From NCBI GenBank assembly GCA_963734065.1, contig CAVTFN010000003.1:868001-932000 (forward strand): a stretch of 64,000 bases of DNA. The letters run 5' to 3'. The stretch comes from DATBLE01 sp963734065 (lineage in GTDB: Bacteria > Actinomycetota > Thermoleophilia > Gaiellales > Gaiellaceae). Each line of letters begins with the position of its first letter. The first letter of the stretch is position 1. Positions 17,475-24,487 of the stretch are shown piece after piece. The translations under genes and the position numbers were made by a program. Below the pieces are notes generated by a model that was given only the letters and a program-made list of their open reading frames with translations, had not been told where the DNA came from and made no database searches.

Positions 17475-17678
17475 CTACATGCGCGTGCACCGCGGCCCCC
17501 GCACCCGGCGGCAGCGGGGCAGGCAGCGCCGGCGCTCGGCGACCGCGACGACCTCGATCATCCCCTCCCACTCCGGCTCGTCCCGCAGCATCTTCCTCAG
17601 CGCGCCGTCGGCCTCGCACCGCGACCCGTACACGGCGATCACCTCGCCGATGTAGCGATCTCTCACCCCCCACAGCAT
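17475..17678 (-). CDS. Small conserved hypothetical protein
   Basis: 67 aa beginning MLWGVRDRYIGEVIAVYGSR. A GGAGG ribosome site precedes the ATG at 17676-17678, which argues for a real gene and against longer upstream starts. The order (W-x-V-RD, short charged helix LRKMLRDEPEW, strand MIEVVAV) suggests a compact alpha/beta fold. Four to five basic and Cys residues close the C-terminus. No function recognised. Confidence 0.62.
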   Translation of the reverse strand: MLWGVRDRYIGEVIAVYGSRCEADGALRKMLRDEPEWEGMIEVVAVAERRRCLPRCRRVRGPRCTRM

Positions 17679-17777
17679 CTCTGCTCCTCCCTCTGCACCC
17701 CTTCTCAACATAAGGATCCCGGCGCGCGCTGCAAGTCCCCGGATCGAGGGAACCGCGCGATCGTGCTACAAGGGGGC

Positions 17778-18143
17778 GTGGCGAGGATCCTGGTTGCCGA
17801 CGACGACAGGCATCTGCTCGAGCTCGTCCGCGCGATGCTCGACGAAGCTGGGCTCGAGGTGGTCGTCGCCCACTCGGGCCTGGCCGCGGCCGATCTGATC
17901 GAGCGCGAGGAGTTCGACGCGGCCGTGCTCGACGTGCTCATGCCCGGGATGAGCGGCGACGCGCTCGCCGACCTGCTCCACTCGCTGAAGCCGCACGTGC
18001 CGGTGCTGCTGATGACGGGCGACTCCGGCGACCAGTTCGTCCGCTCCGCGCAGCTGCCGCGGCTCCGCAAGCCGTTCACGGAGCAGGACTTGGTCGAGGC
18101 GGTGCGGGGGCTGCTCGGCCACGAGGGTCAGGCTTCGCTTTGA
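17778..18143 (+). CDS. Single-domain response regulator (receiver)
   Basis: A 121-aa stand-alone receiver: acidic triplet D8-D10, phospho-acceptor D52 in AAVLDVLMPGMSG, the switch Thr in LLMTGD and the conserved Lys in RKPF. No output domain, so it acts as a phosphorelay intermediate or through protein contacts (CheY-like). No histidine kinase is adjacent. The GTG start is preceded by AGGGGG at very short spacing. Confidence 0.88.
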   Translation: MARILVADDDRHLLELVRAMLDEAGLEVVVAHSGLAAADLIEREEFDAAVLDVLMPGMSGDALADLLHSLKPHVPVLLMTGDSGDQFVRSAQLPRLRKPFTEQDLVEAVRGLLGHEGQASL

Positions 18144-18149
18144 CCCTGC

Positions 18150-18902
18150 CTACGAGCTGACCCGAGCCTCCTCTGCGGCCGCGTCCGCCTCGGCCCGTGC
18201 CTGCTCTGCCCGGCGGCGCGCCTGCTCGGCGGCGGCCTCCGCCTTCTCCGCCTCGCGCTCGGCGGCTCGAGCCGCGCGCTCGAGCTCTCGTGCCCGCTGC
18301 CGGAGCTCCTGCCGGCGCCGCTGCTCCTCCTCGCGCTCACGCCGCTTGTCGGCGGCCGAGGGCTTCCGCGGCCCGGGCTTGCGGCGTGGAGCCGTCGCCG
18401 GCACGCCGGCGAGCCCGCCGAAGCCGGCCGGGTCGAGCTCGGCGGTCAGCCTGCCCGCCTCGAGCAGCCGCCGCCCCTCGTCGTCGACCGCGGCCGCCCG
18501 CAGCGTCGCGGCCACCCGCTCGAGCATCGCCTGCGGCGCCGGCCGGCCGGCGGTCTGCAGGGTCGCCTCAGCGCGATCGCTTAGCGCGCGGATCGCGTCG
18601 CGCTCCTGCGCCGTCGCCTCGCGGAGGGAGTCCGTTGCCTCCTCCCCCGACAGCAGCCGCTCCTGGGCCTTGCGCAGGGCCTCGCCCGCGTCCAGCAACG
18701 CCCGCACGGCGGCGGCGGCGTGCCGGGCCAGCTGGTTGACGGTCCAGGCCGCGACCGTCGGCTTCGGCAGCGCCTGGACGGCGGCCGCCTCCTCGGCGTC
18801 ACCGTCCCGCTTGAGCTGGCGCGCGATGTCGTTGCGCGCCTTGGTGAACTCGTCGAGCGGCAGGCCGAACAGCCGGTCGATCTCGTCCTCGGTGCCGGGC
18901 AC
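18150..18902 (-). CDS. Conserved hypothetical coiled-coil protein
   Basis: The 250-aa protein begins with an acidic helical segment (EIDRLFGLPLDEFTKARND), then the block ALPKPTVAAWTVNQLAR near residue 45, which I have seen in uncharacterised actinobacterial proteins. From residue 185 on it is a highly charged Arg/Glu/Ala coiled coil. No membrane or enzymatic motif. It ends 7 nt from the convergent response regulator. The GTG start has no strong ribosome site. Confidence 0.7.
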   Translation of the reverse strand: MPGTEDEIDRLFGLPLDEFTKARNDIARQLKRDGDAEEAAAVQALPKPTVAAWTVNQLARHAAAAVRALLDAGEALRKAQERLLSGEEATDSLREATAQERDAIRALSDRAEATLQTAGRPAPQAMLERVAATLRAAAVDDEGRRLLEAGRLTAELDPAGFGGLAGVPATAPRRKPGPRKPSAADKRREREEEQRRRQELRQRARELERAARAAEREAEKAEAAAEQARRRAEQARAEADAAAEEARVSS

Positions 18903-19005
18903 ATCGGAAGGTCTAGCTGGACCCGCCGACGCGCGCGACCAGCCGCTGATCCTGGATGCGCGTCAGCGGTACAAGACGACACAGTCGGTCAATCACGATA
19001 GGGCG

Positions 19006-19278
19006 ATGGATCTCGAAGGGACCTGGGACGTAAGGCGGACAGCGGGGTGGCTCCCGCCGATGCTCGGCGTCCGCAAGCGGATCGAAGGTTCCCGGGGAGA
19101 GACCCGGTTGGGACCGCTGCCGGGCGTGCCCTTCGAGGTGGACGGGAACGCGCTGCGCTACCGGAAGCCCTTCTCCGGTTTCGTCGACGTCGTCGAGCCC
19201 GCCGGCGGGATCTTCATCGGCCGCGCCACGTTCCGGGGACGCGAGTTCGGCCGGTTCGAGCTGCGCCGGTTGGACTAG
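19006..19278 (+). CDS. Small hypothetical beta-rich protein
   Basis: 90 aa starting MDLEGTWDVRRT. The pattern LEGTWDV...GxxxxFEVDG..LRYRKPFSGFVDVV...IFIGRATFRGREFGRFEL reads as six to eight short strands, like a small beta-barrel or lipocalin-type fold. No signal peptide. It diverges from the coiled-coil gene with about 100 bp between. A weak AGGG precedes the ATG. Function unknown. Confidence 0.6.
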   Translation: MDLEGTWDVRRTAGWLPPMLGVRKRIEGSRGETRLGPLPGVPFEVDGNALRYRKPFSGFVDVVEPAGGIFIGRATFRGREFGRFELRRLD

Positions 19279-19328
19279 CTGTTTTCGCCGCCGATTCGCC
19301 CACGCCCGAGTGGGTACCCTGCGTCGGC

Positions 19329-19502
19329 GTGTTGATCTTCCGCCTCGTCGGTTTCCGCGGCAAGCTGGGCATGGCCGCCCTCCTCTGGCGGCTGGCCCCG
19401 AGAAAGGCGAGGCGGGTCGCACTGGGAGTGGCCGCGGTTGGTCTGCTCTGGGCCGTGGCGCTGGTCGCTCTGGTCGTCCTGCTCGTCTACCAGCTCACGT
19501 AG
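19329..19502 (+). CDS. Possible small membrane peptide
   Basis: A 57-aa frame from GTG: an amphipathic basic N-terminus (FRGKLGMAALLWRLAPRKARR) and one strong transmembrane helix (VALGVAAVGLLWAVALVALVVLLVY). No ribosome site; a TACCCT hexamer 9 nt upstream could be the -10 of a leaderless transcript. A short frame like this could arise by chance, so the call is tentative. Confidence 0.4.
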   Translation: MLIFRLVGFRGKLGMAALLWRLAPRKARRVALGVAAVGLLWAVALVALVVLLVYQLT

Positions 19503-19565
19503 CGAAGCTGCGCGGACGTCACCGAGCTGAACACGAATACGAGCGCTACGACAACAGCGCTTGGA

Positions 19566-20288
19566 TCAGACCCCGGTCACCTCTTTCCCGTCCCTCGAGC
19601 GATGCGAGCCACCTCGGGTTCGGACGTTCCTGATGTGAGGCTCTGCGGCTTCGACGATTCGTGTCGCGGCGCCCAGAACGAACGAGGCGCCGGCGAGCTC
19701 GCGAAACGCCTGGCTTTGATCTGCGTTCGAACCGGTGCGGAGGAGGCTCTCGAAACGGATCCGCAGCGCTTCGTGCGAGACCCCGAGCTCCCCGAGGAGC
19801 TCTTCGAGACTCGTCAAGTCCGCCCCCGGCGGCCACGCCCCGAGTCCGTACGCCACGACCACGACCGGGTCTTCCGCGGCCGGGACGGTGGCACCATTGC
19901 CGGTCCGCTCTGACCGCAGTGCGTCGACCGCCTCCCGGACGAGATCACCACCATGCACGACCTCCGCCGAGGATGAGATCGTCTCCGCCGCCGCCTGATA
20001 ACCGTGCGTGTAGACGGCCCCGAGTTGCGCTCCCCGGCGGCGAGCGAGTCGCCCGAGCTCACCGGAGACGACTTGCCCTCGGAATGCCCTGAGCGTGTCC
20101 TGCCCGAGTGCCGCGATCGTCCCCCGCCGGACCGTCTCGACCGGAGGAACCAGGAGGACCAGCAGCTGGTCGAGCCTGCGACTGAACGGGTTTCTACCGC
20201 TGAGGAGGTGTCTGAACCAGAGGGCCAGGATCCAGGCCTCGATGAAGAGCAACCACCCGAGCGAGCCACTCTGGAAGACGGCCGTCAC
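19566..20288 (-). CDS. Hypothetical protein with one N-terminal membrane helix
   Basis: 240 aa. A hydrophobic helix near residues 10-27 (LGWLLFIEAWILALWF) precedes a mainly helical domain; the remainder has no recognised motif. It starts at GTG 20286-20288, directly after the stop of a 60-aa gene, and is the last gene of a four-gene minus-strand operon preceded by the structured leader at 21958-22109. Regulation is therefore probably through that leader; role unknown. Confidence 0.65.
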   Translation of the reverse strand: MTAVFQSGSLGWLLFIEAWILALWFRHLLSGRNPFSRRLDQLLVLLVPPVETVRRGTIAALGQDTLRAFRGQVVSGELGRLARRRGAQLGAVYTHGYQAAAETISSSAEVVHGGDLVREAVDALRSERTGNGATVPAAEDPVVVVAYGLGAWPPGADLTSLEELLGELGVSHEALRIRFESLLRTGSNADQSQAFRELAGASFVLGAATRIVEAAEPHIRNVRTRGGSHRSRDGKEVTGV

Positions 20289-20291
20289 GGC

Positions 20292-20474
20292 TTAGGCCGC
20301 GCCTCCCTCCTCTTCCCAGACCCGGAGCGCCTCGGCGTCTCCCGGCCTGTCGGACAGCTCCGCAGCGAGACTCTTTCTGTACGCGACGTACGCCTTCAGC
20401 ACCCGAAAGTCGTGCCGCGCGCTCCCGGGATAGAAGCGGGAGACGAACGTCTGCCAGTCGAGCTGCTCGATCAC
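20292..20474 (-). CDS. Small hypothetical protein (60 aa)
   Basis: Begins MIEQLDWQTFVSRFYPGSAR. The GTG start overlaps the TGA of the upstream flippase-like gene (GTGA), and its own stop lies 3 nt before the next start. This packing between two membrane-protein genes is the main evidence that it is real. It is charged, helical and probably cytosolic, and could be an accessory subunit. No family recognised. Confidence 0.6.
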   Translation of the reverse strand: MIEQLDWQTFVSRFYPGSARHDFRVLKAYVAYRKSLAAELSDRPGDAEALRVWEEEGGAA

Positions 20475-21538
20475 AGCCGCACCTTCGTCGTGGTGATCGC
20501 GGCGAGAGCAACCCCGGCGCGCGGGAGGTTGTGCCTGGCCACGGCCTGGAGGGCGAGCGAAGCGAAGACCCCCGAGAGGGCCGCGACCATCGCACTGACC
20601 ACGAGCAGGAGACCCGAGGCGAGGGAGAAGTTGATCGCGATGTCCTTGCCGACGCCGAGCGCGAGCAGAATCCCGGCGGTTGCGCCGGCGCCGACGACGG
20701 CGCCGCCGGAGGTAATCGGGATCACGCCGGCCGCAGCGGAGAGGCAGATCACGGAAAGCGCGGTCGTGGGCGAGAAGGAGAGCCCGAGCGCGGTGAGCAG
20801 GGCGGCGCTGCCGAAAGCGCGCGTCGACCAGCATGCGAACAGGTAGAACCAGGCGACGGTTGCGTCGCGACGCCCCCGGGTGGTCGTGTGCCGGGCGACG
20901 TGTTCGCTGATCGTCCGCAGGCGGCGGCTCCCGCGTAGGAACGGCAGACGGATCACGCGTCCACCGACGACCAGCAGCGTGCAGCAGCCGATACCGAAGA
21001 CGACGACGATCAGGAGCGGTCCCCGGAGGACGGAGCCGCTCGTCGCAGTGGCAGAGATCGACAGCGGCAGCATTGCGATTGCGTCGATCATCCCCAGCGA
21101 GACGATCGACAGGACGATCGCCTCGAACCCCACGCGAACGCCGCCGAGCTTGCGCAGCATGCCGACCTTGATGAGGTAGTCGAGCCGGAACGGAAGGACA
21201 GCACCGCTCGCTGCCGCAGCGCCGACAGAGGCGAGGCAGCGCGCTTGATCCGGGCACTCATCCGGGAGGAACAGCCTGTGCCAGCCACGGGCCCTGAAGA
21301 CGTAGCTGGCGAGATAGGAGAGAGCGGCGGCGGCGACCAGCGCCGGCTGGGCGTTGTCGAGGGGCCAGCTTGCGTGCGTCAAGCGCCGGCCGACCAGGAT
21401 CGCGGCGGCGACCGTGACCACGGCGAAGGCCGCACCCGCGACCATCCGGCCGCGATGCCGCTGAGACGCCGCGTCGGCCGTGCCCGCAGTCGGGAGCGGC
21501 CGGTCGGCCGCTCCCCGCGCGATTCTCCCCGTCGCCAT
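20471..21538 (-). CDS. Lysylphosphatidylglycerol synthase / flippase-like transmembrane protein
   Basis: A 355-aa polytopic membrane protein with about eight hydrophobic segments. The layout matches the lysylphosphatidylglycerol-synthase transmembrane (UPF0104/AglD2) family: a SGAVLPFRLDYLIKVGMLRK block after the second helix pair, and VIPITSGGAVVGAGATAGIL near the C-terminus. These proteins are thought to flip lipids or lipid-linked sugars. No aminoacyl-transferase domain. The ATG at 21536-21538 overlaps the previous stop by one base (TGATG), so it is translationally coupled to the 139-aa gene behind the structured leader. Confidence 0.8.
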   Translation of the reverse strand: MATGRIARGAADRPLPTAGTADAASQRHRGRMVAGAAFAVVTVAAAILVGRRLTHASWPLDNAQPALVAAAALSYLASYVFRARGWHRLFLPDECPDQARCLASVGAAAASGAVLPFRLDYLIKVGMLRKLGGVRVGFEAIVLSIVSLGMIDAIAMLPLSISATATSGSVLRGPLLIVVVFGIGCCTLLVVGGRVIRLPFLRGSRRLRTISEHVARHTTTRGRRDATVAWFYLFACWSTRAFGSAALLTALGLSFSPTTALSVICLSAAAGVIPITSGGAVVGAGATAGILLALGVGKDIAINFSLASGLLLVVSAMVAALSGVFASLALQAVARHNLPRAGVALAAITTTKVRL

Positions 21539-21957
21539 CAGGCTTGCGGCACGCTTGCCGGCATGGGCGTGCCCGTAATGTCGGTGACCCGGCCGGGCCT
21601 GGAGATGTCGGGCGAGGTGCGGACCAGGTAGCTGCGGCCGCCGCAGAGCACCTTGGCACAGGGAAGCCGGGCGGATTCCAGCCAGCGCTCGATCAGCGAC
21701 TGCAGCTCCTGGATCCATCCACCCTCCCCCGGTCGCTGCAACCTGACAGTCCACGCGGAGCCTGACACGACCTCCGCCGAAAACAGTGGGGCGGCGTACT
21801 CCAGGAGGATCCTGGTCGAGTCCAGGTCATTGACGACGATCTCGACCTCATGTACGCCTCGCGAGCTCCAGGCGGCCGGCAGACTCGGGCCTGCCCCGTG
21901 CGCAGCGAATCCGCGCCTGGAACGGTCGAGGAACGGCGGTGCAGGTGCTTGGATCAT
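21538..21957 (-). CDS. Hypothetical protein, first gene behind structured leader 1
   Basis: A 139-aa protein starting MIQAPAPPFLDRS, with GGGAG 5 nt before the ATG. The central part (VHEVEIVVNDLDSTRILLEYAAPLF, VVSGSAWTVRLQRP, WIQELQSLIERWLES) suggests an alternating alpha/beta domain and one amphipathic helix. Not recognised. The frame is open further upstream (ATG 22047), which would add 30 residues encoded by the leader. I prefer the downstream ATG because the leader is conserved at nucleotide level across differing frames. Operon with the three genes that follow. Confidence 0.65.
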   Translation of the reverse strand: MIQAPAPPFLDRSRRGFAAHGAGPSLPAAWSSRGVHEVEIVVNDLDSTRILLEYAAPLFSAEVVSGSAWTVRLQRPGEGGWIQELQSLIERWLESARLPCAKVLCGGRSYLVRTSPDISRPGRVTDITGTPMPASVPQA

Positions 21958-22109
21958 GTCGTCTCCCGTGGTCGAGGCGTGGTCGCCGACCGGACTGACG
22001 TGGGTCGGCCTCGATTGCTCCAACCCGCATCGTCTGTGGGAGGACATCGGCCGGGCCACCTGAGTCGGGCCCGGCGAGCACTCCGCAACGCCGAGATATA
22101 CGGCGTTGC
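21958..22109 (-). ncRNA. Structured 5' leader RNA, copy 1 (candidate cis-regulatory RNA)
   Basis: About 150 nt upstream of the 139-aa gene. In transcript order: stem I GCAACGCCG/CGGCGTTGC (7-nt loop, 22109-22085); stem II GCCGGGCC/GGCCCGGC (10-nt loop, 22075-22050); the core beginning GATGTCCTCCCACAGACGA (22048-22016); then GCCGACC pairing GGTCGGC (stem III, 22009-21985), or GGTCG pairing CGACC beside the ribosome site (stem IV, 21991-21970). A second copy at 22847-22996 has the same order with covarying stem I. No known riboswitch class was recognised. Confidence 0.7.
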
Positions 22110-22187
22110 TATCGCAGACAGTAGCACCTTTGCGCGCTCCGGCCCGGTCTCCTCCGGGAGTAAACTGGGGCGTTGCCGACGACAGCC

Positions 22188-22796
22188 ATGCCCGAGAGCG
22201 ATGTGCAACACCTGCGCGTCCTGATCGCGAACGAGAGACGCGACCGGCTTGAGTTACTCGCCCGGGTGGTGATCGGCCTCGGACACGACGTGATCGCGCG
22301 GGAGATCTACGTGAAGGAAGTCGGCGCAGTCACCGCCAGGGAGCATCCGGACGTCGCGCTGGTCGGACTCGGATCGAGCTCGGAGCACGCTCTCGACCTG
22401 ATCTCCGAGATCGTGCGCGAGGCGTCCTGCCCGGTGATCGCGATCCTCCACGCCGACGATCCCGCCTACGTCCACGAAGCTGCCAGGCGCGGCGTCTTCG
22501 CGTACATCATCGACGGCACCGCCGACGAGCTGCAGAGCGCAATCGACATCACGCTCCAGCGCTTCGGCGAGTACCAGAGTCTCCAGGGAGCGTTCGGCCG
22601 TCGTGCCCTGATCGAGCAGGCAAAGGGGATCCTCATGGCCCGCCACTCGATCAGCGCCGAGAGCGCCTTCGAGCGGCTTCGCGACCATTCGCAACACAAC
22701 GGCCGCAAGCTCAGCGATGTCGCGGCTGCCGTCGTCGAGAGCCACCTCCTGCTGCTTCCGCCCTCCCCGGCCACAGCGCCGCACGACGGCAACTGA
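22188..22796 (+). CDS. ANTAR-domain RNA-binding response regulator with degenerate receiver
   Basis: 202 aa. The N-terminal domain folds like a receiver, but the acidic pair is N15-E16 and the phospho-acceptor Asp is Gly60 (VALVGLG), so phosphorylation is unlikely. The C-terminal ANTAR domain (ALIEQAKGILMARHSIS...AFERLRDHSQHNGRKL) is well conserved; such domains bind dual-hairpin RNA leaders and prevent transcription termination. The gene lies exactly between two operons whose leaders share the same structure (21958-22109 and 22847-22996), its likely targets. A TTG 15 nt upstream is an alternative start. Confidence 0.88.
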   Translation: MPESDVQHLRVLIANERRDRLELLARVVIGLGHDVIAREIYVKEVGAVTAREHPDVALVGLGSSSEHALDLISEIVREASCPVIAILHADDPAYVHEAARRGVFAYIIDGTADELQSAIDITLQRFGEYQSLQGAFGRRALIEQAKGILMARHSISAESAFERLRDHSQHNGRKLSDVAAAVVESHLLLLPPSPATAPHDGN

Positions 22797-22846
22797 CTCC
22801 GCGCCCGATCACGACCCAGGGCGCCTGACTGCTAAGGTCCGGTTGT

Positions 22847-22996
22847 CAGTGCCGTAATCATCGGCACTGCAGAGTTGTCAGCCGGGCCGCATCCTCGAGG
22901 CCCGGCGAGATGTCCTCCCACAGACGAAGCGGGCTGGAGCAGGTTGCTGGCCGACTTCACGCTCCGGTCGGCGATCCACCCGACCACAGGAGGGAC
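22847..22996 (+). ncRNA. Structured 5' leader RNA, copy 2 (candidate cis-regulatory RNA)
   Basis: Same architecture as copy 1: stem I CAGTGCCG/CGGCACTG (22847-22869; different bases, same pairing), stem II GCCGGGCC/GGCCCGGC (22881-22906), a core identical at 31 of 33 positions (22909-22941), stem III GCCGACT/GGTCGGC (22950-22956 with 22966-22972), alternative stem IV GGTCG/CGACC (22966-22970 with 22981-22985), then AGGAGG. Conserved blocks such as GGCCGAC and CGACCAC fall in different reading frames in the two copies, which points to RNA rather than peptide conservation. Confidence 0.7.
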
Positions 22997-23371
22997 ATGA
23001 GCACAGTACCCACGTCGCCCCGCGTCATCCGCGGCCCGCGTCTCGCGCCGGCTCGCCGCGCGGGCAACGTCGAGCGCCGCGGCTTCGTCACCAGGCTTCG
23101 CTGCGAATGTGGAGTGCCGAGCTGTCGAAAGTCCTTCCTCGCCGTGGCCGAGTCGTTCAGGGGCAACGCCGAGCGCTTCATCGTCGTCCCGGAGCACGTC
23201 GGCGCGATCGTCAACGTGGCCAAACCCGGCCGTGCGACGGTCGTCAGAGCCTCCGACCGGTTCTTCGTCGTCGAGACGGACCGGAGTGCCGCCCGCTTCC
23301 CGGCGCCGGCCGAGCGACGGTTGCGACTCGCGGTCGACCGCGACGCCGTGCTCGAGAGCACGGCAGGTTGA
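22997..23371 (+). CDS. Small Cys-motif protein behind structured leader 2
   Basis: A 124-aa protein with the motif CECGVPSC near residue 36, followed by RKSFLAVAESFRGNAERFIVVPEHVGAIVNV...RFFVVETD. The CxCGxxxC start followed by a single alpha/beta module ending in 'V(V/E)' is a pattern I recognise from uncharacterised soil actinobacterial proteins; the cysteines could hold zinc. AGGAGGG lies 2-3 nt before the ATG, an unusually short spacing. An upstream in-frame ATG at 22910 would translate the leader core. First gene of a two-gene operon. Confidence 0.7.
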   Translation: MSTVPTSPRVIRGPRLAPARRAGNVERRGFVTRLRCECGVPSCRKSFLAVAESFRGNAERFIVVPEHVGAIVNVAKPGRATVVRASDRFFVVETDRSAARFPAPAERRLRLAVDRDAVLESTAG

Positions 23372-23373
23372 CC

Positions 23374-23706
23374 GTGCCCGCCCGAAGAAGGCGTCGCGGG
23401 CTCCTCGGAGCACTCATCGGGGCAGGCCTGGCCGTTGCGGTCCTCGTCGTCGGCGCCGTCTTGCTGGCCACGGGCAGAGCCGACCCGGCGAAGACCGCCG
23501 GTCGGGCCACTGCACGGAGCACGTGCGCGGAGGCGCTGCTCAGAGACTGGGCAGACGGACGCATCGACGCCAGCTACCGGCTCGAGTGCTACCGGGCGGC
23601 TCTCAAGTCGCTCCCGGTGGACCTTCGGGTCTACTCACAGGCGCCCGAGGACATCTCGCAGGCACTCTCGCAGCGGATCGTCCAAGGCCGCAAAAAAGCC
23701 GGCTGA
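23374..23706 (+). CDS. Small membrane-anchored protein, second gene behind leader 2
   Basis: A 110-aa protein starting GTG two bases after the preceding stop. A basic stretch (PARRRRRG) and one transmembrane helix (LLGALIGAGLAVAVLVVGAVLLA) lead to a soluble helical domain with two Cys (STCAEALLRDW and YRLECYRAAL) and KSLPVDLRVYSQAPEDISQAL. Similar C-terminal domains occur in uncharacterised Thermoleophilia membrane proteins. Probably type II topology with the domain outside. Function unknown. Confidence 0.68.
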   Translation: MPARRRRRGLLGALIGAGLAVAVLVVGAVLLATGRADPAKTAGRATARSTCAEALLRDWADGRIDASYRLECYRAALKSLPVDLRVYSQAPEDISQALSQRIVQGRKKAG

Positions 23707-23919
23707 AAAAGGTACTCTAAAGTCCGTTGTCGAAATAAGGTAGACTTTCGTATTGGAAACACCGAGCCAGTCGCGCTGACGGTCTCGATTCTCGATCCGT
23801 CAAGTCGCCAGTTCTTCTTTCTCGTTGTAACCGCGTCTTGGCCGAGCCGAGGTGCCGTTCGGAGGCGTACGCCTCTCCGGATGCTGCTTGCTCGCGCCCA
23901 CTATCGAGAGGAGCTCGGA

Positions 23920-24369
23920 ATGACTGTAATGGCAACAGAAGTGCTGACCGCGGACGAGATCGTCATGCTCGCCCGCAAGCAGATCGACATCTTCAACGCC
24001 GGCGACTGGGAGCACTTTCGGGAAACGCTTGCCGCCGATTCACGCTACGACGAGCTGGGAACCCAGCGGATGATCGAGGGCCCGGAGAAGGTCGTCGAGG
24101 TCTTCAAGAGCTGGAAGACGGCGTTCCCGGACGTCGCCGGCACGGTGACGAGCGCCATCGCCAGCGGCAACAAGGCGGTCCTAGAGGTGACCTGGAAGGG
24201 CACGCACACCGGCCCGCTCGAGAGCCCGGAGGGAACTATCCCGGCGTCGGGCAAGCGGCAGGAGACGCCCGCTGCCTGCTTCTTCACGTTCGAGGGCGAC
24301 AAGATCACGGAGAGCCGCCACTACTTCGACTCGATGACTCTCCTCAAGCAGATCGGCGCGGCAGCCTAA
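23920..24369 (+). CDS. SnoaL-like polyketide-cyclase-fold protein (NTF2 superfamily)
   Basis: 149 aa beginning MTVMATEVLTADEI, with AGGAG 6 nt before the ATG. The order (helix IDIFNAGDWEHFRETLAADSRYDELGT, EGPEKVVEVFKSWKTAFPD, VTWKGTHTGPLESP, KITESRHYFDSMTLLKQIG) is the classic SnoaL-like ester-cyclase pattern of the NTF2 fold. Substrate cannot be predicted; many homologues are not polyketide enzymes. A 213-bp AT-richer leader with a possible TTGTCG...TATTGG promoter around 23728-23757 precedes it. Confidence 0.85.
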   Translation: MTVMATEVLTADEIVMLARKQIDIFNAGDWEHFRETLAADSRYDELGTQRMIEGPEKVVEVFKSWKTAFPDVAGTVTSAIASGNKAVLEVTWKGTHTGPLESPEGTIPASGKRQETPAACFFTFEGDKITESRHYFDSMTLLKQIGAAA

Positions 24370-24397
24370 CCACCCGCGGGAGCAAGAGTAGACGCGA

Positions 24398-24424
24398 GAG
24401 GGCGGCCGCCCGGCGGCCGTCCTC
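24398..24424 (+). terminator. Terminator-like hairpin after the SnoaL gene
   Basis: GAGGGCGGCCG (24398-24408) pairs with CGGCCGTCCTC (24414-24424): 11 bp including one G-T, loop CCCGG. It lies 29 nt after the SnoaL stop and just outside the island boundary. There is no T-run. Confidence 0.6.
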
Positions 24425-24432
24425 ACCCGATC

Positions 24433-24470
24433 ATCGGGGCGCCCGGATTTGAACCGGGGACCTCTTGTCC
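24433..24470 (-). repeat. Displaced 3' half of tRNA-Pro (left direct repeat of the island)
   Basis: 38 bp identical to 35614-35651, covering the tRNA from anticodon-loop position 37 through the T arm, acceptor 3' strand and discriminator base. The adjacent 5' part does not pair with it, so this is not a functional tRNA. It is the expected footprint of integration into the tRNA anticodon loop. Confidence 0.85.
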
Positions 24471-24487
24471 GCCCGCGGATTATCGAA

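Noticed and set aside
21958..22996. A shared N-terminal peptide (MSSHRRxGLEQ...) encoded by the two leaders in frame with the downstream genes
   Set aside because: The first 11 codons agree, but conserved blocks further on (GGCCGAC, CGACCAC) lie in different frames in the two copies, and spacing changes by 1 and 2 nt between blocks. RNA conservation explains this better. Strong ribosome sites precede the downstream ATGs.
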